From Laburnicola sp. R22_1 (lineage: Eukaryota; Ascomycota; Dothideomycetes; Pleosporales; Didymosphaeriaceae), in contig JACONQ010000003.1 of the NCBI GenBank assembly GCA_014281115.1, positions 1-64,000 of the forward strand: 64,000 nucleotides of DNA, given 5' to 3'. How positions within the stretch are numbered: position 1 is the stretch's first letter; each line of letters opens with the position of its first letter. Under the pieces are notes generated by a model that did not search any database, was not told the origin of the DNA, and saw only the letters and a list, made by a program, of their open reading frames with translations. Made by a program: the position numbers and the translations under genes. Below, piece after piece: positions 31,879 to 44,520 of this stretch.

Positions 31879-33711
31879 TTCTATTAGTAAGCGGGTTAAA
31901 TTAGTAAGTAGGTTAGTTTTTACTAAGACTATAACACCTTATAATAACTTATTATATCTTAATAATATAATATATTATTATTTAATAAAATAATAAAATT
32001 AAGCATATTTTTAGGTCTATTAGAATAAATAATTTTTAAGTCTATAATGCGCCACTAATATATATAATATTCTAAAAACTATAGTAATTTACTAATATAA
32101 TAAAATTACTACCTAAGTAAATAACTACACTAATATAGTAAAGCTTACTATAACTAAAAAAATACTTATCTAATATATAGTTAATATAGACTTATAAAAA
32201 TTTATATTTTAGCTAAATAAAGTAGAAGATATATTTAATAAACTACTAGCTATATAGTATAAAGACTCTATAAATAAATACTAGACTTACCACTTTATAA
32301 AGTATCTATCTAAGATTAAAATAGCCTTCAATTAAGTAAAGAACTAATAAAGAATATAATAAAAGAATTTAGAGATAATAAATATGTAATTTTAGCTTAT
32401 AGAGGAGATAAAAGTTAAATATAAAGTGTAGAATTAAAATGTCTATAATTTTAATAAGACTAGCTTTTAGATAAAAATTATTAGTTTAATAAAGATTATA
32501 ATAGGCTTAGAGAGATATTTTTAACCTAATCTTATCTAGCTAGGCAATTATAAGTAAGATAGAGTAATCTAGAGTATTTATACTACTAGATACACTACTC
32601 TACTCTTTATTATTTATAAAGGGTAAGTTTATATTTTAGTATAGTATAAGAAGACTAGTATTTTTTATAATTAAAAGCTTTTAGTCTCTCAGACTAGTCA
32701 GACTAATAATAAGCTTAGAGTTATATAGTTAAAGTACTTTAATATGTATATAAGGCCGTGTATGGTAGAGTTATAAAGATTACTTATTCTAGATAGCTAT
32801 AAGAGCTACTAATTCTAAGATTTTAAAAATTACTATTTAGAATAAAAGATTCTAATCTTTTATATACTAGTGCACTTATCTTATATTTTATAGCTGCTTA
32901 ATATAGTCTATTTTATACTACTAAAACTAAAGTACTCTTAGTATATATAAGACTTAGAACGCTAATACGTCTTTTATATTAATACAAAGGGCATTTTACT
33001 AGCCTTTTATAACGCGTTTTTTAATATATTTATACTAGAAAATTATAAAAAAGCCTTTAAGGCCTCTGGACTTATTTTTTTAGACGCGTTAATAGTAGTA
33101 AATTGCCTTAATATATAACTTTACACTCGACTAGAACTACTTATACTAAATAAGTCCTAGTAATTAATAATACTAAAAAACACTATTAAACTCTTATTAT
33201 AGGCTAAGCTAGTAATAAAATCTATTAATAAATTCCTAAATACTATTACTATAAGACTTATATAACTTATAAAGAGTACTAAAAGTCTAGCTTACTAAGG
33301 TATACTTATAATAGACTAACTTACTAAGCTTTAAAAGTAGATAAAGCTACTTACTAAGTAAAAATTATGTAAAAAAAGCGTCTCTAGTATAGTAGAGTAT
33401 TTAACTTTGGCTAGAGAATAGATTTAGTAGCTAGGAGTCTTTTTATTAGAATAAAATTATCTAAAAGAGTATAGAGTAGAGGTAACGCTAAGGAAGACCC
33501 CTTAATATAATACTACTATAGCAACTATAAACAAACTAGATATAATATAAAAACCTACTAAAAGGCTAAATAGTTATTTTTTAGTTTAGATATTACTTTT
33601 AGTAGGCTATTTTTAAATAGTGTTAATAGTAATTTAAATTAAAGTTTATAGTACTATAGTGTTATTAAAAAAACTAATCTATTTGCTAATCTAATCCACT
33701 TACTAATAGAA
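31879..33711 (+). mobile_element. Fot1-like element, heavily RIPped (copy 1)
   Basis: Inverted ends start TTCTATTAGTAAGCGGGTTA and end with the related complement ..TACTAATAGAA, flanked by TA. Length 1,833 bp. The transposase relic reads on the plus strand: NKLLAIQYKDSIN (32.24 kb), VYNFNKTSFQI (32.44 kb, first Asp changed), IYKGQVYILVQY (32.62 kb), LLILDSYKSYQFQDF (32.79 kb, Asp kept) and a third region ILQLLNIVYFILLK (32.9 kb, Asp to Asn). It is a sibling of the element at 49851-52054: ends and protein both match. Confidence 0.85.
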
Positions 33712-35601
33712 TATATTATTAATAATTAAAAAGTAGTATAATATTCTTACCTTTATCTTTATCTTATAGTTAAACAATTATTTAAACTAGTTAAGCCTAA
33801 TATTATTACTAGTCTATTCTAAGGAAAGAAGGTTAACTTCTTAATTTTAATATAATATAATTATAGCTATTAAATTACTAAAACTAAGAGAAAACTTTAT
33901 ATATACTAAAATTATAAAAAGATTTAGTATTATATGCTTTATATTAATATATAGGCACTAATATATTATATAAACATATACACTTACTAGTAAAAATTAT
34001 TAAAACCTTAACTATTAATAAGATAAAGAGCTTTTATAGTATATATAGTATCTTACTAAGAGAAATCTACCTTTTATATATTAAATAATATAGAACCTTA
34101 TATTAATTATTACTAAAATGAATATCTTTATATAATAGATTAATTACTTTATTAGATGCTACTATAACTTCTTAGTCTTATAATAAATAATTAGACTTAA
34201 TAGTAATTACTATAAAGCTAGCTTAGAGGTAAAATATAGACTCTACTTTAAGCTTCTATATAAGAAAATTATAAAGTATAGTATAGAGTCTTAGTATATA
34301 TGTAATATAGATAAGAAAGGCTTTCTCCTTAGTATTACTAGCTAATTAAAAAGAATCTTTAATAGGCCTCTATATAAGAGTTACTAAGTAAGGTAATTTA
34401 TATAAAATAGTAACTATAAGTAAACTTTACTTATTATATATATACGCTAATAGATCTACTATTAATTTAGCGCTAATTTATAAATTTAACGCCGCGACTT
34501 TATAATTAAGCTAAGTTAAAGAAATTAATATTAACTTTTATAGAGTCTTTATTATCTTATTAACCTCTAGCTAGTTAAGTAATAAAATAGGCCTTTGATA
34601 GTTAAAATAGGTGTTTAATTATTATATAAAAAGATAGCTTAATAAGTATACTAACTTCTAATTCTTAATAGTTATAAATTTTATTAACTACTATAATTAG
34701 AATAAGATTCTTCTAGCGATATTTTTCTCTTCTTTAATATATATATTACAGCCTCTTAATATATATATATATATTTATATTTAAGTTTTTAATACTACTT
34801 ACTCTAATAAGCTTTCTATATATCTCTATAGCAGCTAAAAACTATTAATAATTACTAAAAGAAACTTCTTTATATTTTTCTAAAAGGCCTAGATAATCTT
34901 AGTTACGCTATAATTAATTACTAAAGCTTTTAAGTGTATAGATATCTTACTACTAAATTCTACGCCTATTTTTAAAAGATTGAATAAAGAGACTTCGCTA
35001 GAGCTAAAATTACTAAAAAGTTCTATCTTAGTACTTAGCGTATTAGATTAGCGTAAAATAAAGTAATTATTATACTCTACTATTAAGAATTTAATAATAG
35101 AAGAGTCGCGTAAGCTTAGCTAAATAATACACTTAATATCTATATAAAAGTAACTTTTAGAGTATAAAAACTAAAGTCTCTAAAAAGCTTTTATAAACTA
35201 AAAATAGTATTAAATAAAAGATAAGACTTTTCTCTTAGAGTAACCTAAGAAGTAGTATAGAAAAGCTATTTTCTAGTTACGTACTTAAGTATAAAGAGCG
35301 CACAATTCTCTTAACTAATAAGTGGCCTAAAAAAAATTATAACTCTAAAAAAGTTAGTATTAAAAGATATAAAGAGCTAATAAGTAGCTTAAAACTTATT
35401 TACTATAAAAAAGTCGTGTTATATAAGTAGTAGCTAAAGATACGCACGCTAAGAAGAGAGCTAAATAGACTACTAAGTAACGCCTCTATTAATAGGCCTA
35501 TAAGACTTAATAATAACTTTAAAAACGTCCTAAAATTACTAAAAAGAAAGGTTAAAAAGCTTTAAAACCTACTTATAAAGTTATAAAAAAGAAAAAATCT
35601 A
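33712..35601 (+). pseudogene. Second pogo transposase relic
   Basis: The plus strand encodes AIKLLKLRENFIYTK near 33.86 kb, an HTH region like other pogo elements here, YRLYFKLLYKKI (34.25 kb), YICNIDKKGFLLSITSQLKRIF (34.3 kb) and further decayed DDE-domain pieces with a Lys-rich end at about 35.56 kb. Its own inverted ends were not found, so the borders are given by the neighbouring elements. Stops are TAG/TAA throughout. Confidence 0.65.
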
Positions 35602-37457
35602 ACGTGTTTATAAGCCTGCCGTCAGTACAAGCGAGCCGTCAACCCTACCAACTTTCCGTAACGCGCGATAAGCAAACTACAATGCCTCAACCAACTACAA
35701 CTTAATTGCCCTATAACAAAGGAGATATCTTCCTTGCTATCTTAGCTATTAATAAAAATCAGATTTAAAGCGAAAATCGCGCTGCCTTAACGTTTAACGT
35801 CCCTCAATTAACGCTGCGCGACCGACGCGCCAGAATGGCTGCGCGACGCGATTACTAGCCCAAATCAAAGAAGCTTACTAAGCTAGAAGAGGAGGTGATT
35901 GTTGAGCAAATACTTGACCTAGATTCGCGAGGCTTTGCGCCCACTCTAGGTGCTGTACAAGATATGGCGAATAAGCTGCTCACTAAGCGCAGCGCAGGCT
36001 ACGTTGGCTAGCAGTGGCCTAGGAACTTTGTTAAGCGAACAGACAGCCTTATAACGCGATTTAATCGACCCTACGATCGACAGCGAGCCCTCTACGAGGA
36101 CCCAATAGTTATACAGGCCTAGTTTGAGCTAGTAGCACGTACAAAGGCCACCTACGGTATCTGCGACAAGGATACCTTTAACTTCGACGAGACTGGCTTT
36201 CTGATAGGTAAAATATCCTCCCAGCTAGTTGTTACTGGCTTAGAGAGGTGTGGCTGGCCAAAAGCGATCCAGCCAGGCAATCGTGAGTGGGTGACGGCGA
36301 TCCACGGAATCAACGCTGCTGGGTGGGCAATCCCGCCCTTTATTATCTTCGCTGGCCAGTACTACCTCTCTGCCTGGTACGAGGGCGACGATATACCAGG
36401 TGACTGGGCTATTGGTCTTAGCGACAATGGCTGGACTACGAACGAGCTTGGTGTTGCCTGGCTATAGCATTTTATTAAGCATATAGTAGAGCGTAGAGTG
36501 GGCGCGCGTTAGCTACTAATACTTAACAGCTATAAGAGTCACAACTCGCTCGAATTCTAGGAGATCTGCAAGAAGAACAAGATCTACACTCTCTATATGC
36601 TGCCACATTTGTCACACCTTCTGCAACCACTTAACGTTAGCTGTTTCTCGCCGTTGAAGCGGGCGTACGGGCGCCAGGTCGAGGGCCTAATACGCGACCA
36701 CATTAACCATATCACTAAGCTTAAGTTCCTACCAGCCTTCCGCGCCGCCTACGACTAGTTAATTACAAAGGAGAATATCTGCGCAAGCTTTTAAGGCGCT
36801 AGGCTAGTCCCACACAATCTAGAGGCGGTGATATTAAAGCTTGATGTGAAGCTTCGTACGCCGTCGCCAGCAGCCCTACTAGAGACCCTATAGGAGTCTG
36901 CAACACCAAGCAACGCGCGTAAGCTAGGCGCTTAGTTAACTCTAGTTTGTGAGCGGATCCAAAGGCATTAAGGATCCTCTCCTATATTAGTTATCTAGTC
37001 GCTTAATTGGCTTATAAGAGGGGCTAAGAGAATGGCGCATTTAATAGTAATTATGCGCGATAAGATAGCTAGTCTACAAAGGGCAAATAAGGCAGCCATA
37101 ACGCGTAAGTTAAACAGCGTAAAAAGAAGCGGATCTAGAAGCGAGGCACTCTATTAAAGGCAGAGGGAGAGGATATTATTGCTTAGAAGGCTGTTGAGCA
37201 GCAACTAGAGGGAGAAACGCGGTATAGCCAGGCGCGGTCAGGTGCGAGCCGGCAGGCTTCAGCGCGCTGCACGCGCTGCAGGGAGCCTGGGCACAACTCA
37301 CGTACGTGCAAGAAGGCTTCTATAGATACTGCTTGATTTAGGAAAGCTATTATATTAATAGAATTTTGATGTGTTGTTAAACTACGTGGCTTTTTAAGTG
37401 TAGAAAGTTGGTAGGGTTGACGGCTCGCTTGTACTAACGGCACGCTTGTAAACACGT
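35602..37457 (+). mobile_element. Fot1-like element (copy with 50-bp inverted ends)
   Basis: Inverted ends start ACGTGTTTATAAGCCTGCCG on the left; the right end is its near complement, ending ..GTAAACACGT. The match extends into GAGCCGTCAACCCTACCAAC. TA duplication at 35600-35601 and 37458-37459. Length 1,856 bp. It has higher GC than the sequence around it, so it was RIPped less, and probably came later than its host. Confidence 0.9.
35682..37336 (+). pseudogene. Fot1-like transposase pseudogene with a C-terminal zinc knuckle
   Basis: From ATG 35682 (MPQPTTTQLPYNKGD) to about 37336. N-terminal HTH and CENP-B-like regions, then a DDE_1 domain: FNFDETGFLIG (36.18 kb, first Asp intact), LLILNSYKSHNS (36.52 kb, Asn for Asp), HLLQPLNVSCFSPLKRAY (36.63 kb, Asn for Asp). 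The C-terminus holds a CCHC knuckle, CTRCREPGHNSRTC (37.26 kb), found in some fungal Fot1 proteins. Stops are mostly TAG. The knuckle lies in a different frame from the ATG, so there is a frameshift, probably near 37.1 kb. Confidence 0.85.
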
Positions 37458-38146
37458 TACACTAGTACCTATATATATTAATATAGTAGTATCTATACTA
37501 TTAACACTATTATTATGTAGTGGCTATATAATTAAAATACTAAGTAAATATTTATAATATAAGTAGCTAGCAATTATCTATAGGTCTGAAAGACCTTAAC
37601 TCTAGAAAATCTTATAATAATATTAATTATAAGTAGCTTAGTAGCCTTATATTACTAGCTAAGTAATTATATTAGGGCGTATATTAACTATCTCTACACA
37701 CTAACTATTTTAGTATAGTATAGATTTTAGAGTTAAAATTCTAAAGCTAAATATCTTTTATATTATCAGAGGCTACCTAATAAATAAGAGTAGGTATAAA
37801 AATATAGTAATTAGCGTAAATATAGGCTATTAAGGTTATTTACTTATAATTACTATTTTAGAGTATTAATTTAAACTTTTTACACTTATATTACTTATAA
37901 GAAAAAACGCGCTTTAACTTAGAAAGAATTTTAATAAAAAAATTCTTTGTATATATATTATAAATATAGCGCGTATTAATATTATATTACTTAATTTTTT
38001 TAGCTAATAGCTTAAAGTATAATATATTCTTAAAGGCTAAATTAGCTCTATAGTGTAAGGTGTTAATACTAAATATCTATTATAATATTAAGTTAAGTTT
38101 ATAGCGCTTAATAAAGTATAATAGTTAATAAGTTCTAATATATTCT
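37458..38146. other. RIPped remainder of the composite host element
   Basis: Holds the second piece of the outer transposase on the minus strand. Its last five bases (38142-38146, ATTCT) are the left target duplication of the copia element. No other feature. Confidence 0.6.
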
Positions 38147-38438
38147 TATTAAATATACGGGTATTCTTGATAAGTTGAGATGGAAAAGTGGTGGGTTGAT
38201 TAATTGATTATGTGTGTTCTGTCGGAGAAGCTCGGCTACCGCGAGAAGTAACTATCTAGTACTAAGCCGCACTAGTACTATTTAGAATAGTACAGGGGCA
38301 GTGTAAAACAGTAGTGCGCCAGCCTCCTTAGTGTATTTCATAGTGAAATTACTGTGATTTACACTAATTACCACTATAAGGGGCCATATAATCGTACACA
38401 CCTACCCACTAGATTTCACAGTAACTGTCTATCTAACA
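38147..38438 (-). repeat. Copia 3' LTR, 292 bp
   Basis: Same length as the other LTR. About 20 differences between the two, nearly all C/T or G/A, including the terminal TGTCA which here reads TATTA. This fits RIP after insertion, so the difference cannot be used as a clock. Confidence 0.95.
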
Positions 38439-41400
38439 CACCCCCTTAGCTTGGAACCATCTTAAGCTGGACCTAATTCTTCGCAGCTGTACTATAACTT
38501 ATAGTCTAAAAGCTTCCATTCTGTCTTCTAATTTGTTAAGGTCGACCTCTTGGTCGGTGATCCTACCCCTGACGTCTTTAAGTCCGAGTTAATTTACGAA
38601 CTTAGTCTATTTGCCAGCTATTAGAGCCTTTATAAGGCTATCTGCTGCTATTTCTTCTAATTATTAGTACTGGATTTTAATAGCTTTACATACTACTTCT
38701 TATTGGAGCCAATAATTTTGTATGTTAATGTGCCTAAGCTTTGTTTATAACTTGGCAATTTCTTTAGTAATTAGTTGAATAGTTTGTTAATTGTCGCAAT
38801 TAATAGTATTTGTTAAAGGTAAGAGTTTAATCTTAAGTTTAGCGAGCAACTAAGCTGTAAACAGTGCCTCCTTTGCGACTTGTGAGAGTGCTAGCAACTT
38901 AGCTTTAGTTGTTAAGGTGGTGACTATGTCTTGCTTGTTTGCCTTCTAGGCAATAAGTCCACTAAACAGCTTAATAATGTATCCTTACAAGCTTTTTCTG
39001 TTAAGGGTATTGTCTACAAACAACGCGTCGCTAGCAACCTTGTAGGTGTCTATATTTCTAAAGCGTAGCCCTAGTGATTAGGTAGAGGATAAGTATAGCA
39101 GTACACGGTCAGCGGCTTTGTGATAATTATTACTAGGATTTAATAGGAAGCGCGATAATTGGGAGCTTGCGAAAGCGATATTAGAGCGCGTGGTTACTGT
39201 AGTGTATAGGATTGATTCTATCTTTCGCTAGTATTGGTTAATCTTAGCCTTCGTGGCGAGTCCTTCTCAAGGTAGCAGTTTGACTGCTGACATCGGGGTA
39301 TCGTGTTTAAGGTCGCGTCGGTCGATAAGGCGACTAATCTTGTCCACATAGGACGCCTAGGATAGCCAGAGTTGCCTGTTTGCACGGTCTCTAACAATTT
39401 TAATTCCTAGAAACTACTAAAGATTGTTACCTCTAGTAAGGGTAAACTTTATACTTATCTTTTTTATTACTGCGTTAGCAGCGTGTTTCTAATCCTTCAA
39501 GTAGGCGACGATAAGGTCGTCAACGTAGAAGAATATAATAATGCCGTCTTTAATTATATAGCAAGGCTTATAAGGGACTGCGGCAAAACCGAGATCCTTA
39601 AGAGCACTGGTAAATTCTCTCTGCCATAGTAGTAGTGAGATTCAAAGACCATACAGTGCCTTATACAACTGTAGGATAGTGCCAGGTTAGGTATAACCTT
39701 GGGGCATTCTTATGTAGAGTTCTCTGTCCAGTTTCGCATAGACGAAAGCGTTGGTAACATCGTACTGGCTAAGCTCTAGGTTATACCGAGCTGCCATAGC
39801 TATAAGTAGGCGAAATAATTGTCCTGCGAGGGTTGCGGCATAGGTGTCTTAAGTAGTAAGGTGGTGTTGTTAATCTCTACATACTACTAACCCAGCCTTA
39901 CACTTCTAAAATTGATAATGTTTGTTGAGTTTGTATGTATACACCTATATATAGTTGAGGATTTAGTGGCCGCGTAATTGCACTAGGGCAACGGGCACCT
40001 TACTCTAAGACCTTATCTTCTTGCGGCTTTATAGGTGTACTTGCTTAGCATCCTTCTATATATTAAATAGCGGGTAGTCTTCTAACCGTGTTCCGCAAGA
40101 TGGAGGCTTTAGCAATTCACTTTAGTGGGGTTTCTTTCCTACTGCAAGCATGCGATTAAATTGCGCTTTGTTGAGTGGCTTCCCCTTATATTTGCCTCTA
40201 CTACCTGCCTGTGTTCCGGCTAGAAAAGCGGCTGCCCATAGCACAGCACGTTAATCTAGCTGTGTTAATCCTATAGGTACTTGTTTATGTTGATCGTCTT
40301 TAAAACTCGCTATTAATTGGGCAAGGAATGCGACAGGCGGAGGTGTTGCCAGTGGTGTTAGGTAGGTGTAATTAATCTTCCTCCTCTAATAGTACCCCGA
40401 AGGGTCCTCCTTATCCTCGCGATTGCGTGAGTTAGTAATCGACTCATCCTCATAGAAAGATTTAGTGTTTTCTTGTTTGGGTGGTGGAGGTGACAACTCT
40501 ACTAATTGGGTCCATGCAGCAATCTCTTTAGTAGTACTATGCATAAGGTTGTCTAATAGATCTTCTGTTTTGCCTAATAATACCTTATCTTTGTCAAAGA
40601 TGACGTCGCGTGTGCTAATAACTTTGTTAAGTAGTGGGATCTATACCCTCCAGATGTTTAATAATTAGTAGCCCACTAGGTATCTAACCTATGCCTTTGG
40701 GTCTAACCTTTGGAGCTTGCTCTTGCCGCGTTTTGTATCGTTAGTTAAGGCGAAGGCTTTATAGCCATAGGCCCTAAGGTGAGCCTGGTTTAGTTTCTTT
40801 AGTTAAGTGACAATGCTGTTTTGGTAAGCAACTATCGTAAAGAATACTTTGTATAGTAATCGCCATTAGTTAGCGTAGTTTAGAGTTCAATTGTATAGGT
40901 ATACGGCCGCTTGTGTAATTTCTGGCCATAGGTTAAACGGAAGGTTGGCGTTAAGTCGCATTGCACGACCCTTCTTCTTAATTACACCCCCTAAGCGTTT
41001 AGCTCCTCCATTTTAAACTTGGGTGTTAGGTGCTAAAGGCTTAATAATAATACCTTTACTAATTCACCACCTATAAACGTCTTGTTTGACTGAGAAGATC
41101 TTATTGTCGGATTTAATAACTTTAATAGTTATATTAAATTGTACTTTTATAAATTGTACAAATTTCTTTAGCAACTTAATAATTGTTCGTGCTGGTCGGT
41201 TGTCTTTAAAATAGAAGACCCAAGCCATGCCTAAGAATTAATTAGTAATGAGCATCTGGCTTTTCTCGCCAGTAAAGCTCTAATCTTTGTAGTCGTAAAA
41301 GTCTATAGCGACTCTCTTACTAGGACTGTTATTAATTTGCCTAGGTTATTGTCTAATTTATCACTTAAGCTTTAATCTGCCGCAAGCGTCGCATTAGACT

Positions 41401-43298
41401 ATAGTAAGTCCTTTAAGCCGCACCCCCTCACAGTAATTCACAGTGTGTTCTAGTGCCTAGGGACCTGGGTGGCCTAGTCGTTTGTGCTAGGTAATAGCGT
41501 CTGCCTTCTGCGCTTGTTGTGTAGTGCGCGTGGTGATTTTATATGTGGCATACGTACTATTGTATATAGTATAATTTTGTTCGGGCATATATTCTAGTAC
41601 CTATTAACTGTAGAGTTCTTAAAGTTTGGCTAGGACTGTATTGTTCCTTCTCTTAATTGTTGTTAAATCTGCCTTTGTATCCTACCAGAGGCCTTGCCTG
41701 CAGAGTAATTAGAAAGACACTAGGTTGCATAGCAGATTAGGGTAGTAGGCGATATTATCTAGCCTTAGTACCCTATTTCCTTGTACGCTTTTAACGTGTA
41801 GATAGACACTCCCATATCCCCTTATCTAAACTTGTGATGATCCCGCCCATATAAAGTCTCCTGGCGACGGTGGTCGCAGCGTGACAAAACAATTAATATT
41901 GTTAAAGATATAGTAGGTTGTGCCAAAATTAAGGATTGCGGAGTAACGTAGTGGGTAGGTGTTTAGGTCTAAGTGGTAGGAGGCTGCAATAGTATTAAAG
42001 CTCGCTAAGAGGATAGTAATTCGTCTGCCATCTAGTCATTTATTGTTAGTAATCTTAGTGATTTAAGTTAGAGTAGGAGTGCTTAATTGTTTAATTCTTA
42101 GTGTCTGTGATCTTGGACGCTTTACAGATCTTACGCTCTCTATAAGCGCAGGGTTATTTTTTATCCTAAACTTTATAAGGGCCTTTATTGCTGGCTTTAG
42201 TTAAAACCAATCAGGTGCCTTATTAGGAAATGCGTAAAAGCAGTCTTGCAGACTATGGCGTTGTTTACAAGTAGGGCACTTAGGGTATAATTCTCTCTGG
42301 CCACTAACTACTATTAGCTTATTGTCTGTGTTCGCGGACTGCTTGGATTTGGCTTTAGAGCCAGCTTTCTTAGCGCGTGATCTGCCTCGCTTAAGTGATA
42401 CTGCTTCATCCATAGGATGGGCGTCCCCATCTGCGGTCTGGGTGGGTGCACCACTGTTAGTAAGAGATAGTCCTACAACAGTAAAGGCGCCCCTTTGTTT
42501 ACCCTTAATTAGGTGCTGCATCGCTATTTAATCTTAGAAGAGTTTTACCATATCTTTTCTTAAAGTGTTCGGGTTCTTATTCCTATGTTGCATAAAGGTT
42601 GTAACCCACTAGGATGCGACGTTAGTAACCGCCTTTATAAAATCTTGTTTAACTAAGTCTAGCAACGTAAGTTCTGGCACACTATTGTGCTCTGCTTCTA
42701 TTGCTGCATAATTGTACTTAGTGAGCCAGGTGGACTATAATCTAGCTGATCTCATGGGCTTGAGAGCGTCTTGGTATCTAATCCTCGCTCGTTGTAGTTC
42801 GTCGTTTTAGTCTACCCTAACTATGTTTGTAAGGTTGATGATCCATTGTCTGATTAATTAATCTGGGGTGCAGCAATTAGTCTGCAAGTGTGCTGAGGTC
42901 GTTGATTGAATGACGGCAACTATCTTGTTGAGGTTCGCCTTCTGTTGTTCGTACCTTTGGTCGAGTAACTTGAAAGTTTCGAGTTGATCCTTATAGAGGT
43001 CGTAATCCTCTCTGTACGCCCTTACGCCAGTTATTAATAGGTCTGACGGCCTTGTTAGGTGTGCGCGAGGGTTGTCGGTATTCGCGTTAATAAACGCTGG
43101 GCTTGGTGCATAGCCAACACTAATGTTTGGTGGGATTGGAATGACTAGTTGGGTCATAGGTTGGATCTCTTGGTCTGGGTCGATGATATCCCAGATCCCT
43201 AGAGATTGGGCGCGGGCTTTGATTTGCCTTAGCCATGGTGTATAGTTCGAGTAATCGGATAGGATCACTGTGGGATCTCTGAGCGTTGATAAAGACAT
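38439..43298 (-). pseudogene. Copia gag-pol, broken by RIP stops
   Basis: Gag from ATG 43298 (MSLSTLRDPTVILSDYSNYT, open to 42858), then a zinc knuckle CPTCKQRHSLQDC near 42.24 kb. Protease active site read as ILNFGTT, Asn replacing Asp (41.93 kb). GAG-pre-integrase HKRLGHPGP (41.46 kb). Integrase core from about 41.3 kb with VAIDFYDYK and VIKSDNKIF. RT has DVTNAFVYAKLDRELY (39.7 kb) and an intact FFYVDDLIVAY (YVDD at about 39516-39527). RNase H region near 38.9-39.0 kb. Stop codons TAG/TAA break the frame many times. Confidence 0.88.
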
Positions 43299-43334
43299 AA
43301 TAATCAGCTTGATTAAGGCAGCAAGACTCTTAAT

Positions 43335-43626
43335 TGTCAAATATATAGGTATTCTTGATGAGTTAAGATGGAAAAGTGGTGGGTTAATTCATTGATTGTG
43401 TGTGTTCTGTCAGAAAAGCTCGGCTACCGCGAGAAGTAACTATCTAGTACTAAGCCACACTAGTACTATTTAGAATAGTACAGGGGCAGTGTAAAACAGT
43501 AGTGCGCCAGCCTCCTTAGTGTATTTCACAGTGAAATCACTGTGATTTACACTGATTACCACTGTAAGGGGCCATATGATTGTACACACCTACCCACTAG
43601 ATTTCACAGTAACTGTCTATCTGACA
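43335..43626 (-). repeat. Copia 5' LTR, 292 bp
   Basis: Termini TGTCA and TGACA are intact inverted 5-mers. It should hold the promoter of the element on the minus strand. The gag start codon (43298) follows 37 bases inside. Confidence 0.95.
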
Positions 43627-43974
43627 ATTCTCTAGCTATTTCTAACGCAAAGTTTTATATTATATAGCTTATAAAAGGTAGCCCTTATACTATATAAGTG
43701 TTGCTTCCTATATAGCGTTAAGTATTTATTATTTTTGAAGCTTACGCACTATTAATTAGGTTTTATTACACGCGCGCTGCAATAGAGTTAACTAGCTAAC
43801 TCTAAATCTTTTAGTAATTTCTATATATATAAAATATTCTCCTAGTTTTAGCAATTTAATTGCCGCAAGAGCCTCGTCGATTGGAGCCATATTGGTGGAG
43901 TTATGTTGAATATTTCGCGATTTTGGTGGGGCGGGTGCATTACGCGATAGCGTGCATTACGTGATCAAACACGT
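43627..43974 (-). other. Right end of the composite host element
   Basis: Contains the first exon-like piece of the outer transposase and the right inverted end. The base composition changes from RIPped to normal at 43977. Confidence 0.7.
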
Positions 43975-43976
43975 TA

Positions 43977-44520
43977 CGTTTTGCCTGGCTCTGCTGACAA
44001 ATCCGCCAAAATCTCTCATGCCAGAAAAACTGTCTTTCTACCCCGCACTATCTCGCTGAACAACCCATGGTTCTAAAGGCATGGAGCATGTATTAATGCC
44101 GAATCATACAGTGAATTCATGGTGACCAAGGCCATGGGCGGAGGGCTGAGCCCATGCGCTGAATGGGTGTAGGAGCTATTCCTGAATAGGGAGTGATCAG
44201 ACCTAATGGAGCTAGGGCGAGCTAGACTGTGAATGTCGGTAGGTTCTCAAGCCCAAGAGCCTATATTCAGCTTTAACTCCCATGGGTAGAGCTATGCATA
44301 TATACGTAGAGTTAGCCTTATAGAGGTAAGCATACGTAGGTGGGTCAGGCTTGTTCCGTCTTTGCTATAGGGCATCCGTTTTTGCAAGGTGTAGCCGAAG
44401 AAATACATTTCTAAACATAGGACACTTGATGCCAAGGAGAAGAAATGAGTTCTACGCTTCCTGAAACGGCGCAAAGAAAGGCCCGATCGACCATGTATGA
44501 ACAACACGGATGTTCCATAT
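43977..44520. other. Intergenic start of gene island 2
   Basis: Normal composition. No familiar product in any frame; the open stretch at 44292-44579 overlaps the end of the TIR/TPR gene in another frame and is judged a shadow. If the composite element is removed this sequence joins the 5' flank of the aldo-keto reductase, so it may hold that gene's upstream promoter. Confidence 0.5.

Larger units (their letters stand above)
38147..43626 (-). mobile_element. Ty1/copia LTR retrotransposon
   Basis: Full-length element, 5,480 bp, transcribed on the minus strand. LTRs of 292 bp at 38147-38438 and 43335-43626 and a perfect 5-bp target duplication (ATTCT at 38142-38146 and 43627-43631). A purine-rich tract (AAGCTAAGGGGGTG on the minus strand) lies directly before the 3' LTR. 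Order gag, protease, integrase, RT, RNase H is that of Ty1/copia. RIP stops are present but the element is clearly less decayed than the sequence around it. Confidence 0.95.
30880..43890 (-). pseudogene. Relic transposase of the outer composite element, in several pieces
   Basis: The minus strand starts at ATG 43890 with MAPIDEALAAIKLLKLGE, a pogo-type HTH, up to 43627 where the copia element interrupts. It resumes at 38146 with a region read FKLLAKKIKQYNI and continues through KILSKLKRVFSYK and LIAYIYANYY to 37458. The C-terminal charged tail (KRTYKCELKAIKAQKK) is found near 31.1-30.9 kb. The middle portion is missing or lies under the pogo relic at 33.9-35.6 kb. The pieces resemble the transposase at 19235-21109. 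All parts have RIP-type stops. Confidence 0.65.
30667..43974 (-). mobile_element. Composite pogo-type element carrying four nested elements
   Basis: Outer inverted ends: left ACGTCTTTGATCACGTAATG (30667 on) and right the complement of ACGTGTTTGATCACGTAATG (ending 43974); the next bases, a CACGCTATCRCGTAATGCAC stretch, also match. A TA duplication flanks it (30665-30666, 43975-43976). Inside are a Fot1-like element (31879-33711), a pogo relic in the opposite strand (33.88-35.56 kb), a second Fot1-like element (35602-37457) and a Ty1/copia element (38147-43626). Without these the host element would be about 4.1 kb, or about 2.3 kb if the pogo relic is also foreign. Sequence between the nested elements is strongly RIPped. 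Confidence 0.85.
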
